This document shows, in pieces, positions 10,648 through 24,100 of a stretch of 64,000 nucleotides of DNA. A program made the position numbers and the translations under genes. The notes beneath the pieces are model-generated. The model saw nothing but the letters and a program-made list of their open reading frames with translations, did not search any database and was not told the DNA's origin. Where the stretch lies: assembly GCA_022579005.1 (NCBI GenBank), contig MU401529.1, positions 62,001-126,000 on the forward strand. The letters run 5' to 3'. This DNA comes from Poronia punctata. Lineage: Eukaryota > Ascomycota > Sordariomycetes > Xylariales > Xylariaceae. The number at the start of each line of letters is the position of its first letter. Positions within the stretch are counted from its first letter, which is position 1.

Positions 10648-13604
10648 TCACCTATGAAGGCTTCCACTTCGCTGTCTGCCGCCAGGATTCGTGCTGTTGT
10701 CGCTGTCGGTGCGGTTCTGTAATCTCCATACCCATTCGGTGATGCTCTCGTAGCAGAGCACGAACTGCCGTAAGCTTTGGACCATACTGAGTCGCTGTCT
10801 TCTGAAATCCTCGACGGTTGCTTCGATCAGATCCAGTTCGCTTTCACCAACCCAGCCAGCGTCGCCACCTTTGAGACTCCTCCGACGCTCGCTGGAGAAA
10901 TCTTCATGTTTGGCCTTCTTGGGCGAAGAAGCCCCCTCGTCCATGACCACATCACCATCCGTGTCCTGCCGTGGTTTTCTCGTTACCGACGTAAGCCTTT
11001 GTCGCTTCAGCATATCAATCACACTATCGACGGTGCAGAATGTCCCAGTTCTGCCACAGCCAGCCGAACAATGTACTAGCATGGGCCGAGCCTTGGCATC
11101 AGACTCGGGCTCATCGTGCCAGCCTATGGCCGAAGGATGCTCTGCACCAACCGAGGCGTTTATCGTCTTGGAATCCATTGCAAACCCGGTCCTTTGCATG
11201 ACGTTTGCCAGCTCTACCAAAGCCAACAGATGAGACGGTTGCGCAGGCGTGCCAAAGTCTGGCCACGATGGATAGTGAAGGTGGGTTATCTCGCGAATTG
11301 GCTCGAAGGGATGAGCAGCGTGGGAGATGGCAAATTTCCGTATCAACACATAGTGTGCGTCGCTCTGTTGGGCTTGCTGTGGGGTAGCGGTAGCGGTAGG
11401 GGCGGCACCAGCCGCCTCGAACGTCGTGGTGGTGTTGGCACGTCGGCGTCCAGTTTCCCCAGGCGCAGCAGCAGCAGCAGTTTTCGTCGAGCCCGGCTGT
11501 GACATGTACTTGTCGATATCGAGTGACACCTTTCTCTCTGACAGCTGCTTCAACTTGATCGGGCCAAACTCTCGCCCACGCCAGTACGGGTGGCACTTCA
11601 GCTGACCACCTTCTTCTTCGGCAGTCAACATGACAATAACGCGAACATCTTGATCCCATACCACAGACCAAAAATCCTAAGGCCGAAACGTTAGCATAAC
11701 TTCGTCAAGAGAGCGTTCTAGTTAGGGTGCGGACGAACATCAAACGTAGTAGGCAGAGGCCCTTGGGCTGCGATATAGCGTTTGTGGCTCCGAGACGCCT
11801 GTATGTAACTGGCGTTGATATAGTCGCAGTCACCGGCCGTGTCACCCTTTAGGCGCACACGAGCATGTTCGAAGGGGAGGATATCCTTGTATCTGTTCTT
11901 GCCCCCTTTCTCCACACCGGAAAGCTGTACCTTGCCAGACTCGGGTCCGGAAGGATTGCTCGTGTTGAAAGACGCGTAGGCGTCCCGCATGCGAGTTTGC
12001 TCATTGCGTTCGATTTTGAGAAAGCGGTCAGAAACCTTCTTTCCGTGGTCCGCTTCCTGCGTCGCTTCGCGAAGCCAGGGTGGAAGAATGTCGGAATTCA
12101 AACTAGGTGGAACCGAAATATCCATCTGGCCTACACCATCTGCCAAGTCCATATTCTGCCGGATATTGCTGAAAAAGGGGTTCGTAGAGTTCTTGGTAAA
12201 AGGCAGAGATACACCGCCGATGACGGGGGCGAAGCTAGGCCGCCCACCTTGTGACGACTGAACCGCCGTGCCCCCTCGATCAGCTACAGATTGGCAGTCC
12301 AGGAAACCGGGATATGCGGCAGCGAAGGCTTGATATCCACCTTTTAGCAGGCATGGGCGGCCGGCAAAACCCTCGGCCTTGAACTTCTTGAACATGTTCA
12401 TGGCAGCCACGGCGTCGCGTTTATCGGCCGATGAATTATCGTAGATGATTAGATATTCCACATCGGCCCACTCGCTGAACTTGGCCTGGTCCTCCTCGGT
12501 TTGCAACGTTTTCTCCAGCTTCTCCAAGTTGAACGTCGCTCTCTTCAACAAGGTGGTGGGGATACACAGGTTTAGAGCGCCCCGAATACGTGATTGGCCG
12601 TATAGCGTCGCGACACGCACGTCCAGTAGCAGATAATCGTGCTCTGGTTTGTCTCGTAGGATACGCTCCAGTTCGCTAGGTAGCAAGAAACTAGGGGCCC
12701 CCTCCTCCAACGTGGGCGGCAGCGTCGCACACCTACGTTTGTCCGCATCGCCCGCATCTTCGCATTTGTTATGTGGGAGTGAAAGCCTGGAATGGCGGTC
12801 GTCTCCTCTTGTCAAAGTTCCCTTGCGGATCGGCTCGAAAGGTGATTCACTGGATATAGGTGAGTCAAACCGCGGTATACTGAAAGACGGCAGGTGCAGC
12901 GACGTTTCGGAATTCCTCTTCGAATCAGATGACACATAGGCCGAGTCGTGCAGGCTTTCCGTATCGCCATCGGGACGCGCCCCCATCACGTCGCGGGATT
13001 TCGTATTTATATTAGTTGATCGCGGGTATGAGGCGTCTGATCCGGCATCGCTCTGGTTAGTAGTCCGGCGTGGCGGCCGAGGCCGCATGGAAGGCGTCGA
13101 CGAGGTTGGAGCAAAGTAGGAGCCGCTCAGGCTAAAGCCGCTAGCTTTATTAGCATCGATCTGACGCTTGAAGGCTTCAAACTCGGGATTCGCATCCAGA
13201 GGTACTTGTTTAGGTATGGCCGCTCCAAAGGACTTGACAGAGCTGTGAGAACTCCAGTTGTTGTGGAGGGGTGCATCGGCTGAGTCGCCGAGATCACCAT
13301 GTCTCTCCAAGCTCAGCCCGAAGTAATTAGGACTCGGGCTGCGAACCTCGGGAGGCTGGCCGGGAGATCCTTTGAAGTTCGCATTACCGGACTGGCCGAC
13401 CGAGTGCGAGGACATGGGGGTTGACGATAAGCTGGGACGAAAAGGCTGAATATGTGATTGCAAGTGACGAGGGTTATGTGCCAGGTGGGAGGGTGGCGAG
13501 CCCAACGGCGTGCGAGACGACGTCTTCATCGTATAATGGTGGGTTGCTGATGCTGGTCCGGAAACTGCAGAACGGCCGTTGCTTCTTGCCGCGTCTGGCG
13601 ACAT
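10648..13604 (-). CDS. Tyrosine-specific protein phosphatase with N-terminal rhodanese-like domain (Pyp1/Pyp2-type)
   Basis: Removes phosphate from tyrosine, probably on stress MAP kinases, as fission-yeast Pyp1/Pyp2 do for Sty1 (inferred by architecture). Two exons (11739-13604 and 10648-11676; a 62-nt intron with a GTTCGT donor) give 964 residues. Residues 1-295 are Ser/Pro-rich and disordered. A rhodanese/CDC25-like fold spans about 297-438 (LLLDVR ... RIRGALNL ... LLKGGYQAF), but the usual catalytic-Cys loop reads IIYDNSS, so it should be inactive. The PTP domain covers about 560-950, with the WPDFG loop near 760, the P-loop [10 protein letters not shown] with its Cys near 824, and the substrate loop start FEHARVRLK. 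An Ala/Gln-rich insert (CAG/GCA repeats near 11360-11480) interrupts the PTP domain. The ATG at 13604 opens the frame. Confidence 0.93.
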
Positions 13605-15836
13605 AAGAATATAGACAGTCGCGGGGTGTTATAGTGTGGATATATGGGTACGATTGAGGAGTTACCGGTCGTAAACAGATGTTCCGGGGTTGTTTTCCGG
13701 GTGGGTGTGACTAATGCGGTTTCAAAGCCACGACATGGTGACGGGCAGAAATGGGAATAAGGGATACTCGACACTATGCTGATGAATGAGCATGCGGTAA
13801 AAGGTTTGAGCTGGAAGAGCTGAGGTCGGCCCGTGTAGGTCGGTCGAGAAGAGGATTTACGACAAGTATGTGAATGGGGGTAGTGCGCTACTCGATACCT
13901 CAAGAGATAGGTAGAAAGACTAATAATGTATCGTAGGCAGGACTATGTAGGTAGTCGTCTTGAAATCATGTGCCTGCGGATTCCCGTGCTCTTCGATTAT
14001 ATCAGTTGACAAAACAGGCCAGGGACTAGTAGTGGCAACGGCAGGGACAGTGGCCCGTGACTTAGGATAAGTAGGCAGGTACTAGATCCGTTCTTTTAGG
14101 CAGGATTTTGCCAGACTTTTAGAACTAAGAGAGACGATGAATAGAAGATAAGCGGAGCAGCAACAGGATTTCCCTTCGTGATGCGTTTCTCTTCGTGCTT
14201 ATTCTTGCTTATTATTGCTCTTCTGATCTTCTTTCCTCCTTCTTGTGTTTTGGCGTAGAGGAGCGTGCCTGGTCAGATGAGGGGAGGAAAATAAAAAAGG
14301 ATGGTTTTTTTTTTTCAACCTTCAATCCGCTCGAAGTCAAGGGGGGGATCGAATTGGTTTTGTGTGTGCCGAATCTGAGAATCTGCTGCAGTTTTTGTTT
14401 CCAGACCACGGCGATCTTTACCAGAGTATATTATAAAATACCTACCGTACAATTCCCATGTATAGGTCCGTACAGTATGTTTACAGGGTGACAAGTAGGT
14501 AAGGGTACGTATATGGGGTCGAAGTAGTCAAGATGGGGACATTCGATGGGGGGTACTTGCGAAGGGTGAAGCCAAGACTTGAAGGCGAGCATCTGGGCCC
14601 TTTGGAAATGGCCGAAAGGGGGGTCTCTTTTCGAGAGGGTGGCAGACGGCAATAACAGAGGGGTCTCGCATCAGGTAATGATCATCAGTCTGATGACGCT
14701 TTACCATAAATAGGAAACGGGAAACAATTCTTTTAGCTCGCCTTGACCTAATACGTGTTTACACCACTCTCGATTATTTCACACTTTGATAAACATGTAT
14801 CACTATTAGGTAGGTTGACGGATGGCTTTTGTTGTTTGTTGAACCCAAAGGATACTGTGAGGAATCCTCGACCAGCTGCTTTTGTTGGTTTTTTTAGGAC
14901 AATAGATACGACAAGTGACGACAATATACCTACCTGCGTCTCCATATATCTCACATAATAAGCTTAGGTTCTTGTCCCTAGCCGATTTCAGGGCTCTTGA
15001 TGACGAAATGGCGGTAGAAGTGGGTCACATAATAACTGGGTCTGCAGGAAGGGTACAACCTATACACATGAGGTACTTACCACAAGTGGCATTGACCTCT
15101 GGAATTGACCTACCTATCGTTTACAAGGCTCTTGTTATGGCTTCAAGAGCAATAACACAGACATGATTAAGATCAACAATTTCCATGTGTTGTTCATCTT
15201 GCCTAGTTGCTGTCGTTTGTGGTACCTAGCCTGAAGCGCTCGTTATTGAACAACATTGCGGCTACACATCCTTCTGCTGATATAAAGATCAATCAACATA
15301 GATTGGGTCAACAAGACCTAGCCGTGTTGCGATCTTTATACAATAGTCAAACACAATAAGGCCCCTGATTCCTGCCAAACTCTTATAAATGTACTTACTA
15401 CTCCGTACTTGTAGATAGTAGATCTGTTCAACATAACAACATGTGCTTAACTAAAACCGTAACAGGAAAACTGAAGAGCGTACTATGCTAAGCAGCTACT
15501 GCCGAACTTTATTATATCCCCCCCCCCAATTCTAAATCACAGCAAACTCATGATTTTTATTATACTGCACAGACCAAAGAGCCGCATAGAGTTGTGTCTG
15601 CCTCGCATGGGCTATCGGAGATACCACTAACAAGTCCTCGGATGCATCTGCTGGATATAAGCAAACAGCAACCCTATCGAACAACCTGAGGTTCTGCATT
15701 AATACAAAGTACTATAGAAGTACCCCTACTGTGGCGCGACCCTACATACGTCATAGGTACTTGAGCCACATGTTTTTCTGTTAGCTTGTACAACCTGATC
15801 CGGCAGGTCCCGTATGCGGATTAGCGCCATCCATAA

Positions 15837-15904
15837 CTCGTACGATAATTGCAGTAGTTCCCGTTTGTACCTCGTACGATTTCTGCAGTAGTCTCATTTC
15901 TGTA
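15837..15904. repeat. Imperfect tandem duplication, two ~34-bp units
   Basis: Two adjacent units both begin CTCGTACGAT, carry TGCAGTAGT after three unlike bases, and end in a T-rich tail (15837-15870 and 15871-15904). Seen directly; no function known. Confidence 0.8.
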
Positions 15905-16603
15905 GGATCTCATAGAGTACCTGTGACATTTTAAGGACGGGAATTTCAAAATCATAACTACCTAAGCCTAAAGACGATAAAAAGGTAATAGATGTTCCAT
16001 GTTAATAGCATCTACTAACTTTCTATAGGCGTCTTACACGGTCCTAGAGCTAACCTGTCCTATATTGAAGCACGCCAGCACTTGGTATTACTTTGCTTAC
16101 TGTTATTACTCGGGTATTATGCCTTTTACCATCAATGTCTTTAATCTTATCTGGAATGCTTGGCAAGGCTTATCTGTTATAGCTGCATGTAATATTAGCT
16201 TGTTTGCCAGTACCTATGCGCACAAGTAAGATACCTACCTACCTATGTACTTGTACGCATCTCTACTCGTATATTAATATTCCTGTCCTTACATAGGGAT
16301 AATGACTTTTTTATGTATACTTGCATCTTCCGACTTTAAAGGGGAGGTCTGACTAGGTAGGACGGTAGCATTTACGCCTTTGGGGTTAGGGGTGTTTGTT
16401 GTATAGACTATATACGAGATAATTAGTATTGCTTCTTTGCTGTACAAGTCAAGATGGCCTATTACCTATTACCGGCCTTGGGATACTCTACTTGTACTTA
16501 CAATATGCGCTGAGTAAGATCAGACGAATACCTCTACGTACCCCTAGAACGTGTAGTCTAGGCATGTAGACGTTGGCAACGAGCGGTGAGGACTGTTATC
16601 TCC

Positions 16604-16685
16604 GGTGGCAAGAAGCTCGGTATATTTACATATTGTACTTCGAGCTCCGGTTCTTGAAAATCACATAGCTTCTTGCCCTGCCACC
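16604..16685. repeat. Imperfect inverted repeat, possible hairpin
   Basis: The left arm GGTGGCAAGAAGCT (16604-16617) faces a right arm (16667-16685) whose reverse complement is GGTGGCA, five extra bases, then AGAAGCT. The ~49-nt loop holds a further partial copy (CGAGCTCCGGTTCTTG). It could fold as a bulged hairpin; whether it is transcribed is unknown. Confidence 0.65.
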
Positions 16686-19629
16686 TGTGTTTAATACACT
16701 ACTATTTGTGAGCAGTACGTGCATACATTACCTAGGTTTGGTTAGGTCGTAATACCTAGTTTGTTTCATTCCATACCGTGCATGCTTACCGTAAAGTTTC
16801 AGAGAACGTGCAAATAGTGCAGCGGTTTCTAGGGTTGCATCTCTTATGCCTTGCATCATGGCGACGTCATTCGTCATGTCTGGCATCTGTTGTGCGACGG
16901 ACCCCTCAGCTTTCGAGTGACCGCTATGAACATTTACCCTCGACGAGAATATCCTCTTAACAACCTCAAAAAACCAACTTATGTTATAAACACCTACAAC
17001 CGTTAACATATGTCTGCCATTGGCAAGCGTTTTGATATTCCATTTTTGCGGATGCAATAGGTATCAGGTACACTAATGATGCGGAATGAAGATTTGGATT
17101 CGACCTCCACCTCCACGCGCAGATCTATTCCTTTAAAAGGCGGGTTATGCTGTTCGATGCACCGCCAGAGGGTCTAGAACGTTGAAGGCGCCAGGGTCTC
17201 GCCACTAACTTCCCCATCGCCCTAAATTCCATGGTTCCACCTTCTTAGTACGCATCGTCTCTCTCACTAAAAGTAAACTCCATGTAGCCTAGCAGCCCTA
17301 GGTGAACCAACTACTCGTAATTCGGTAAGGTTGTGAGTTTTGATTACATTTGCCGCGATTCGTTCTCGTCTCTTACGTGTGCTAGGTTAATGTCTTTCGC
17401 CGATATCTAATTACCTAGGTACTATTCTCGGCGTCTTGTTGCCTAGGGTATAACAAGAACAACGTAGCGCGAGATTAAACCCCGTTCTAGAAATCCGATT
17501 TTTTGGTTTCCGAAAACGCTGTGGTAATTGTCCAGTCCGAGTTTAGCTGAGATTTCCACCACACCGCTGGCCATATTATGAGGCCATCTCCACACACCTC
17601 CTCACTGATCATCGCCTGCTGTGGAGATTGTGTCTCTTGCCCGCCACCCTTCAAGGTCGCCTCCCTTGAACATTCAACAAGTCGAGTACTTCCGCAGTCG
17701 GTATTCAACTGCATACACGTACAAAACATGCCAGATTTGCAGTAGGTACATGCAAAAACGAGGCCCCTCGGTTGATGCCATGCCGAATGTACAAGATAAG
17801 TGCATATGTGGGACCCCCAAGGGTAAGCGCACTGACCAGAAGTAACCCAGTCCGACGGGTCCGGACGGGCATCAACGACCTAACCTACCCTACAGGCTAT
17901 GTGCACTCATCAAATGATGGCATCCACGCAGCCTTGAGTATGGAAAAAAGCCACATCTAGCCCCTTTTCTCCTCACTCTTGTCCCAGATGCTGTGTAACA
18001 TGTGGCACACCATGTGTGGGAGGAACACACAGGCTAAATAAACACCTAACCAAAGAACACTGCACCAGAAGTCGAAGGCTCGTTCGTTAGAAGAATTTCA
18101 ATATTTTTAGATCACCCGGCTTACCCTAGAACAACGGCCATTCACACTCATCTCAGATGATGTCGAGGCGTTGTTGTTCATTATGGAGCATGGATATTGT
18201 ACAGCACCGAGTGGACCGGATGTCAACACAATAGTCGAACTAAATCTAATCAATCTATTCGCGGCGTCTAGCTGGGTGCAAGCGGTGAACTCGACGCTTT
18301 CCCGGTCATTTTAGCAGAATACACCCAAAAAAAGCCATAAAGAGAGGTTCGCCACATAATTGAGATAAGTTGGCCGCGGCATTCTCAGTCCGGTGATCCG
18401 CTTGGAAAACCGGGTCCTGGCCGTCACTTTACCTGGAGATCGCCGTTGCTAGTCAGGAGACGACATGTGCTCGTAGGTCTTTTGCGCCCCCCTCCCCCCC
18501 TCCGAGGATGATGTGTAGGGCTCTCGAAGCCGCCTGACGGCTCACCACCCGCATCATGCCACCCCTTATCAACGATTTTGCTTGTGGTCATAATCGAAAG
18601 ACGTGGCCTCCTTAAGCATCCCCGAACATAGTGTTTGTGGGTAAACTACAGGGATTAACTCTCCGGTCGGGCAGAAGCTTTGGATTATGACCGGAAATAA
18701 TCTTTAGATATCTTCCAAGGGATTGTTGGGCAGCATTGGGTTCGTGGTCAGTGTTCTAATTGATCAATATCAATGGCTTCCGCCCTTTTCCTCCAACGAC
18801 CGGATTCGATGGTGAATGAATTGCAAGCGCTGAGACCACAAGACAAGCGCTTCGAGCCTTCGAGGGGGGCGGCTGGGGGGTATCTGGATTGGGCTAGAGC
18901 GGAGCATACCTAGGTTGTTCTGGATGGCGTGACCAGGATTTTATGCCCCGGAGAAACGAACATCTTTTGCTGAATACAACATTAGGATCAACAGATGCCA
19001 AGCCTTACTTCAATTGTACCCACATTCACCTAAATGGACTGGCTCTGACGAAGTATCTCGGCTCCATCAGCACAACACAGATCGTACGATTTGTACATAT
19101 ACACGTACTCATATGATCGTGTTCCTGCATATGTTCATTCTTTAACTTTTCAAATCCTTATAAAGTCGTCTCATTTGCACATACAGCATATGCATACGGA
19201 TTTAATGTATGCGGGTTCTAGTCAGCTCAAGGAGAGACGCACAGATGGCGCCAGTCTTCATTTACATACGTGTAAAATATCCCTAGCAAGCGCACTTACT
19301 ATCTTTATATTACCTAGTACACGTCGATATTATAATCCCGTACAACACCGTCCATCTTTCAAATCTCAGCTCGACGTGTATTGAGGCGTAATGACGTGCA
19401 GTGGATAGCAGCAAATGAACATCAGCGCCTACTAGTGGCCCGGGTATAGGCACAGTAGAAAGTTCACTGTCTATAAATACGTAAAATTGCTGCACTTGTC
19501 GACAAGCTGCACGTCATATCGCAGTTCAATCTCGACTTTGGCTAAGAAAGAAAGGGTAATAATTATCTGTAGATTTTCACCTACCATTAAGACAGGGGGG
19601 CGACTGTCACCGTAATGCGACGCGACCGC

Positions 19630-19655
19630 TTGGTTGGTTGGTTGGTTGGTTGGTT
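19630..19655. repeat. (TTGG)n microsatellite
   Basis: About six tandem copies of a TTGG tetranucleotide in non-coding DNA, seen directly. Confidence 0.9.
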
Positions 19656-20150
19656 TATCTTATCAATGTCAAAACCTAACCCCCCTGAATGACTGCGCTT
19701 ACCCTAACCTTATGTATTTTTTATTTCACCACCGACTTGTTGTCATACTCGTAGGTAACACGTACCGTACCCTTTAGTACAAAACGTGATCTCATCGCGC
19801 GGGAAGATACCTATCATATAACAAATTTTTTGGAGCCGGGCCGGGTAGGTAACACAAGGATTACGCACCGAGCTAGACGCATATACGCAAGATGTAGCTA
19901 ACCACCCATGGCCTTGTTACGCCATCTGGGCTCGGGTGTCAGAGTGATTGCATTGAATAAATATCTTGACCTACGAGTATGAAACAGAAGTGAATTCAAT
20001 ATGATAGATTGGATAGATGGTAAAATGTCTTGTTCTGTTCTGTTTCGGTTTCATACCAATAAATTATCTATCGTTCATGTATTGACCAATTCCAATGTTC
20101 TAACCTCTTATGTTTTTCAACACAGTGATAAATGATTGACTGTTTCCTTC

Positions 20151-20236
20151 TTTTTCCAACGTCCAAAGGTCGATCGTTCTTCCATTCCATACCTACCACT
20201 CCTACTTCTAAAAGTAAATTTTGGACGTTGGGAAAA
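20151..20236. repeat. 17-bp inverted repeat with ~52-nt loop
   Basis: The arm at 20151-20167 ends in CCAACGTCCAAA, and the arm at 20220-20236 starts with TTTGGACGTTGG, a perfect 12-bp match. Pairing extends through T and A runs to about 17 bp with one T:G position. The element is 86 bp long. It could be a hairpin RNA, a short MITE-like relic or a protein-binding palindrome. Confidence 0.75.
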
Positions 20237-21108
20237 TGCGGCTATCTCCCACCCTTTGACAGAGAGTGTTTGACTAGCACTAGGTAGGTCGTGGTAGGTA
20301 GGTACTCGTATGGCCCAACCACAGCTCGAACCACACACCTTCGCCCCTGCCAACCCCTTTTTTAATGCCGGAGCTTACTTAAAGTATCTAACCTAGTGAA
20401 TATCTCAAGAGACCCTTGAAGACCCCTTATTCTACTGGTGTCTCGCTAGGGGAGCATACATACAATCCAACTGGTCAGTTTATTTTGTCCATCTCGATGC
20501 GTGATGGTTGACCTTCTGGTTTGACGTTTGACGTTTGATGTTCCCCAATTAAATGAAGAAAACCCCGCGACCCCGGATCGTCGATGCATCAAAGGCTAGT
20601 TCAGTAAGTAAGTACATGTAAGTATATCTGTATCATTATCACCCAGGGGCGAAAAGTCGGGTACGTATCGAGTTTGCTATCGTCCTTGACTCTTGTGTTC
20701 CCGACTTGTCCCACGCTTTTCAATCTGGCCCGTTCTTGAAGCTGTATCACCTCGAAAAACGGAAGTAAGCAGAATCATCATCTGCTCAAGGTATTTATGA
20801 ACGACAGGATCGCGGACGGCCACATCATAAAATACAGTCCGAATGAGCTAGTAACATGAAAATGGAGTACGTGAACTGTAGAACCCTCGAACATTATGTG
20901 AATTCATCTACATGACCCCACTCATCAACCAGTTCCTATCGTAACCTATAAAGAGCAAAAACTGTTGGCCCAAGTTGCCCGATACAATGCCCGGCTCAAG
21001 TCAAGGGGGCGGACCTAAACTCCATAGCTAAAACTCCAAAAGCCAATAACAACGGGTATCAAATATGCTAAAAGCCCCTGCCGCCTAGTTCCAGAGTCTG
21101 TAGAACGC

Positions 21109-24100
21109 TTATACCTGCGCTTGACTGTATCTCATCCCGCTTGCCGGGTCCACCGGCTGTACACGCTGTCTTTCGAGTTCCGAATCGACATCCCATACAT
21201 CTAAGAACTGATCCAAATTACCCAGTACAGCGGCGACGTCGTCGATCGCTTGACTATCGTGTTGCCAAGGTGACTGGGGCGCACTGGACGTCCCTCCAAT
21301 CATCGTTCCGTATGCCTCTTGCATATTCTCACTCTGCTCCTCTGCACGTTCCGTCACTTGTGCATCGGCTGCTCGGAAGGCCTCCGCCATTGCCACGAAG
21401 GAAGGGCTTTGGGCTACCTGTTGCGAAGAGCTCGGCAGCAAGCGCCGTTCATAAACAAGCTTTGAAGGCTCGCGCTGAGTAGCCCGGCGGTTCATGGCGT
21501 CAAAGTGTCGCTGGTATTTCCCATCAACGTCCTCTTCACTCAAATCAACCATCTGTGGAGGTGGAGGTGATGTCGCTCTTGTCGAACTTGCCGTAAGAAG
21601 TAGACTTCCGTCGCCGTTTCGCTCCTGAGATAAAGGGGCGAAGGAGACGCGCCTGCTTGATTTCCCACTTGATGTCATGGTATGGTACCTCTTGCCGCTT
21701 AGAATACTCCTCTTTGTAGAGCTGCCAGGTTGGTGGCGCAATTGCTCAGGCGAATCGAGGTTGAAAGTTGAGAAAGATTTGACTGATAAACCGGCAACTG
21801 GTGTCGCTGGTCTACCGATACGAGGATTAGGAGTGTGGACATGTTGCTGGAGGGCACCAACCTCCCCTCCATTTTTCTCAATCTCGCATTTTCGTGACTG
21901 GTGATGGGACGTGGTTTCGGGGAACGTGCGCGGACTCCAAATAGGCGAAGCACCCGGAGACATGTTGGGCGCATATCCAAGATTGGTCGGCGGTAATGGG
22001 GGTTGAAATACCCCAGATGAGTCGGCGCCAACGGTAAAACCTGCTACGCTTACATCCACTGTTTGGCATTCCGTATAACCTACTTCGATCGTCCCCGGGG
22101 CCCATGGGCTTTGTTGAGAAGGCCTAATGGCGGGTGACTGGTCAGCCGGTACCGGTAAGCGGTAAGAAAGTGCGGCGATTGCCCGCGCTTGCAACTCTAG
22201 TCCCAAGTCGGGTTGTAGCTCTATACCAACGCCTTTGATTTCCGACGTGTTTTCAACGGCAAGGGCTGGTACTAAAGAAATTGGCCGTATAAGAGGGGTA
22301 TGGATATCCCCAACGGTGGCTTTGTGAATGTCTCCGTCTTTTGTGTCTGGGGCGGCAATGGCAACACCTTTGGCTTGATTGGGTGATACTGGACGGGGTG
22401 CGCTGGTGGAGGATCGCGAGGGTGGTGCATGTAAACGGTCGGCTGCATTTACGTCACTTTGAGGACTCGAGATCTGCTCGTGCGCGTAGGATTCGCCCTT
22501 ATCGTCGACAATACTGTCATTTGCATCTGCTACTGTGGTATGAGGCAATGCCTGGGGAGATTGAACAAGGCAGGGCTCGTCCGTCTCCATTGGGTCGCCT
22601 ACAAGGGTTGGGTCATCGTCGGAAAGCGCCCTTGGGCTCCCAGTCTGCGCTACGTCGATGTCCTCCATCGTCATATCGAGGACATTCGACCTACGTTCCT
22701 GGTCCCTTGATGCAAAGCCCCCTAGCTGCCCGTTTGAGCCCGAGTCTGAGGCACTAGCGTTTAGTTCCGTCATAGTCCGGGTCTCTGAGGACTGTTGGTT
22801 GCCGTCAGTCGGTGCTACCGACACAACGGTTGACGTATCAGCCTTATTAGATGTAGGGCTCTGTTCTTTTGATCGTAGCACGCCGGGTTCCTCCAAAGGT
22901 TGAACACTGCTTGTATCCGTAATACTCGACGCTGCTCCTGACTCGTGGACTGGAACAATAACCATTTCCTGGTGTTTGGTTGAAGTAGGTGTTTCTGTTT
23001 GAGTTGAGTGCGATGGAAGACCGGAGGTCGTTATGCCGGTGGGGGTCGGATCAACGGCATGCTTTGTTGGCCGAGCCCGATAAAAGAAGCTCTCATCAGT
23101 ACAATCTTGGAAGTCAGAAGTGCCATCCACTTCTCGATTACCGGGCCACTCCTCTTTCGGCGATAGTGATTGGGGTGCGACATCCGTGTTATTTCCAGCC
23201 GATTCCCTCACACTTTGTCCCTCACGTATGTTTCTATGTGTCGTACAGCGAGCTGACCAATCATCTCCCGCCTCTGACTGGTCATTATCTATCGAAACCG
23301 CTACGTGGCGCCTATCTGGGCTCAGAGAATCCCGAGGGCCCTTCTCAGGACTTGAAGATGGTGTCGTCATTTCGAAGCTACGATTTCCCGACCTCTGTGC
23401 AATCGCCGATATTTTCTTGCTCATGGATTTTGGTGGTTCGACATGAATGGGAGTGGGACTAAATGTTCCAATGGCGCTTTGAGACGCCTGGGGTTTTGTT
23501 TTCTTAGCTGGCCGCCGCTTGAGCCAGTCTGTGCTAGCTGGTCGCTTTTTGCCAGATCCGCATGAATGGTTCGTCGAGTCTTGGATGGGCACCCAAAATC
23601 CATCTTTCTCTAGACAGGGCGGTTCAATGGTCTCGGCCCACGATTCTATACGAGAGTGTCGCTCTGGTTTCGATGGGCTCTCAAGCAATCGAAGGTCTGT
23701 GTTGCTTTGCGGGCTCGGCAGGTGATAGTCCATGGAGTCGTCGTGCCCATCAACATCCACCGTTACTTCTTCATCGTCCTCCCTACCCTCGGCCGGAGAC
23801 CGGGTTGCTATCGCGTCGCTACGATAAAGTCGATCCACTGTGGAAAGATCGGCGTTCCGCGCCAAACTGATGGGGTAATCCTGATGCTGAGAAGGTGCCT
23901 CCGAGAGCCAAGGATTCTGCCAGCCAGATGCTTTGTTGAAAGGGCCGTAGAGCGAGGCTGAGGATATGCGAATAGGTTTGCCTGCTAGGTATCTTCTACC
24001 ATTTTCTTCGTATCGTCTTATCTTCGCGGCGTTGTTACAAGGATCGGGATGAACAGTGCTGGATGTCGAGGGCGAGGGTGCGGGACAATATATCGGCTCA

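Larger units (their letters stand above)
13605..21108. other. 7.5-kb region with no recognisable gene
   Basis: The left end must hold the promoter and leader of the minus-strand phosphatase gene, and the right end lies beyond the stop of the next minus-strand gene. Between them no open frame exceeds about 110 codons, and none shows domain signals, splice-joined partners or obvious transposon ends. The DNA is rich in TAGGTA, GTACTTGTA and TACCTACC words. It contains a (TTGG)n run, an imperfect tandem duplication and two inverted repeats, listed separately. Non-coding RNAs or old transposon remains are possible but not shown by sequence alone. Confidence 0.6.

Noticed and set aside
17487..17960. 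Small frames in the gene desert
   Set aside because: Short, overlapping on both strands, no motifs or plausible splice partners.
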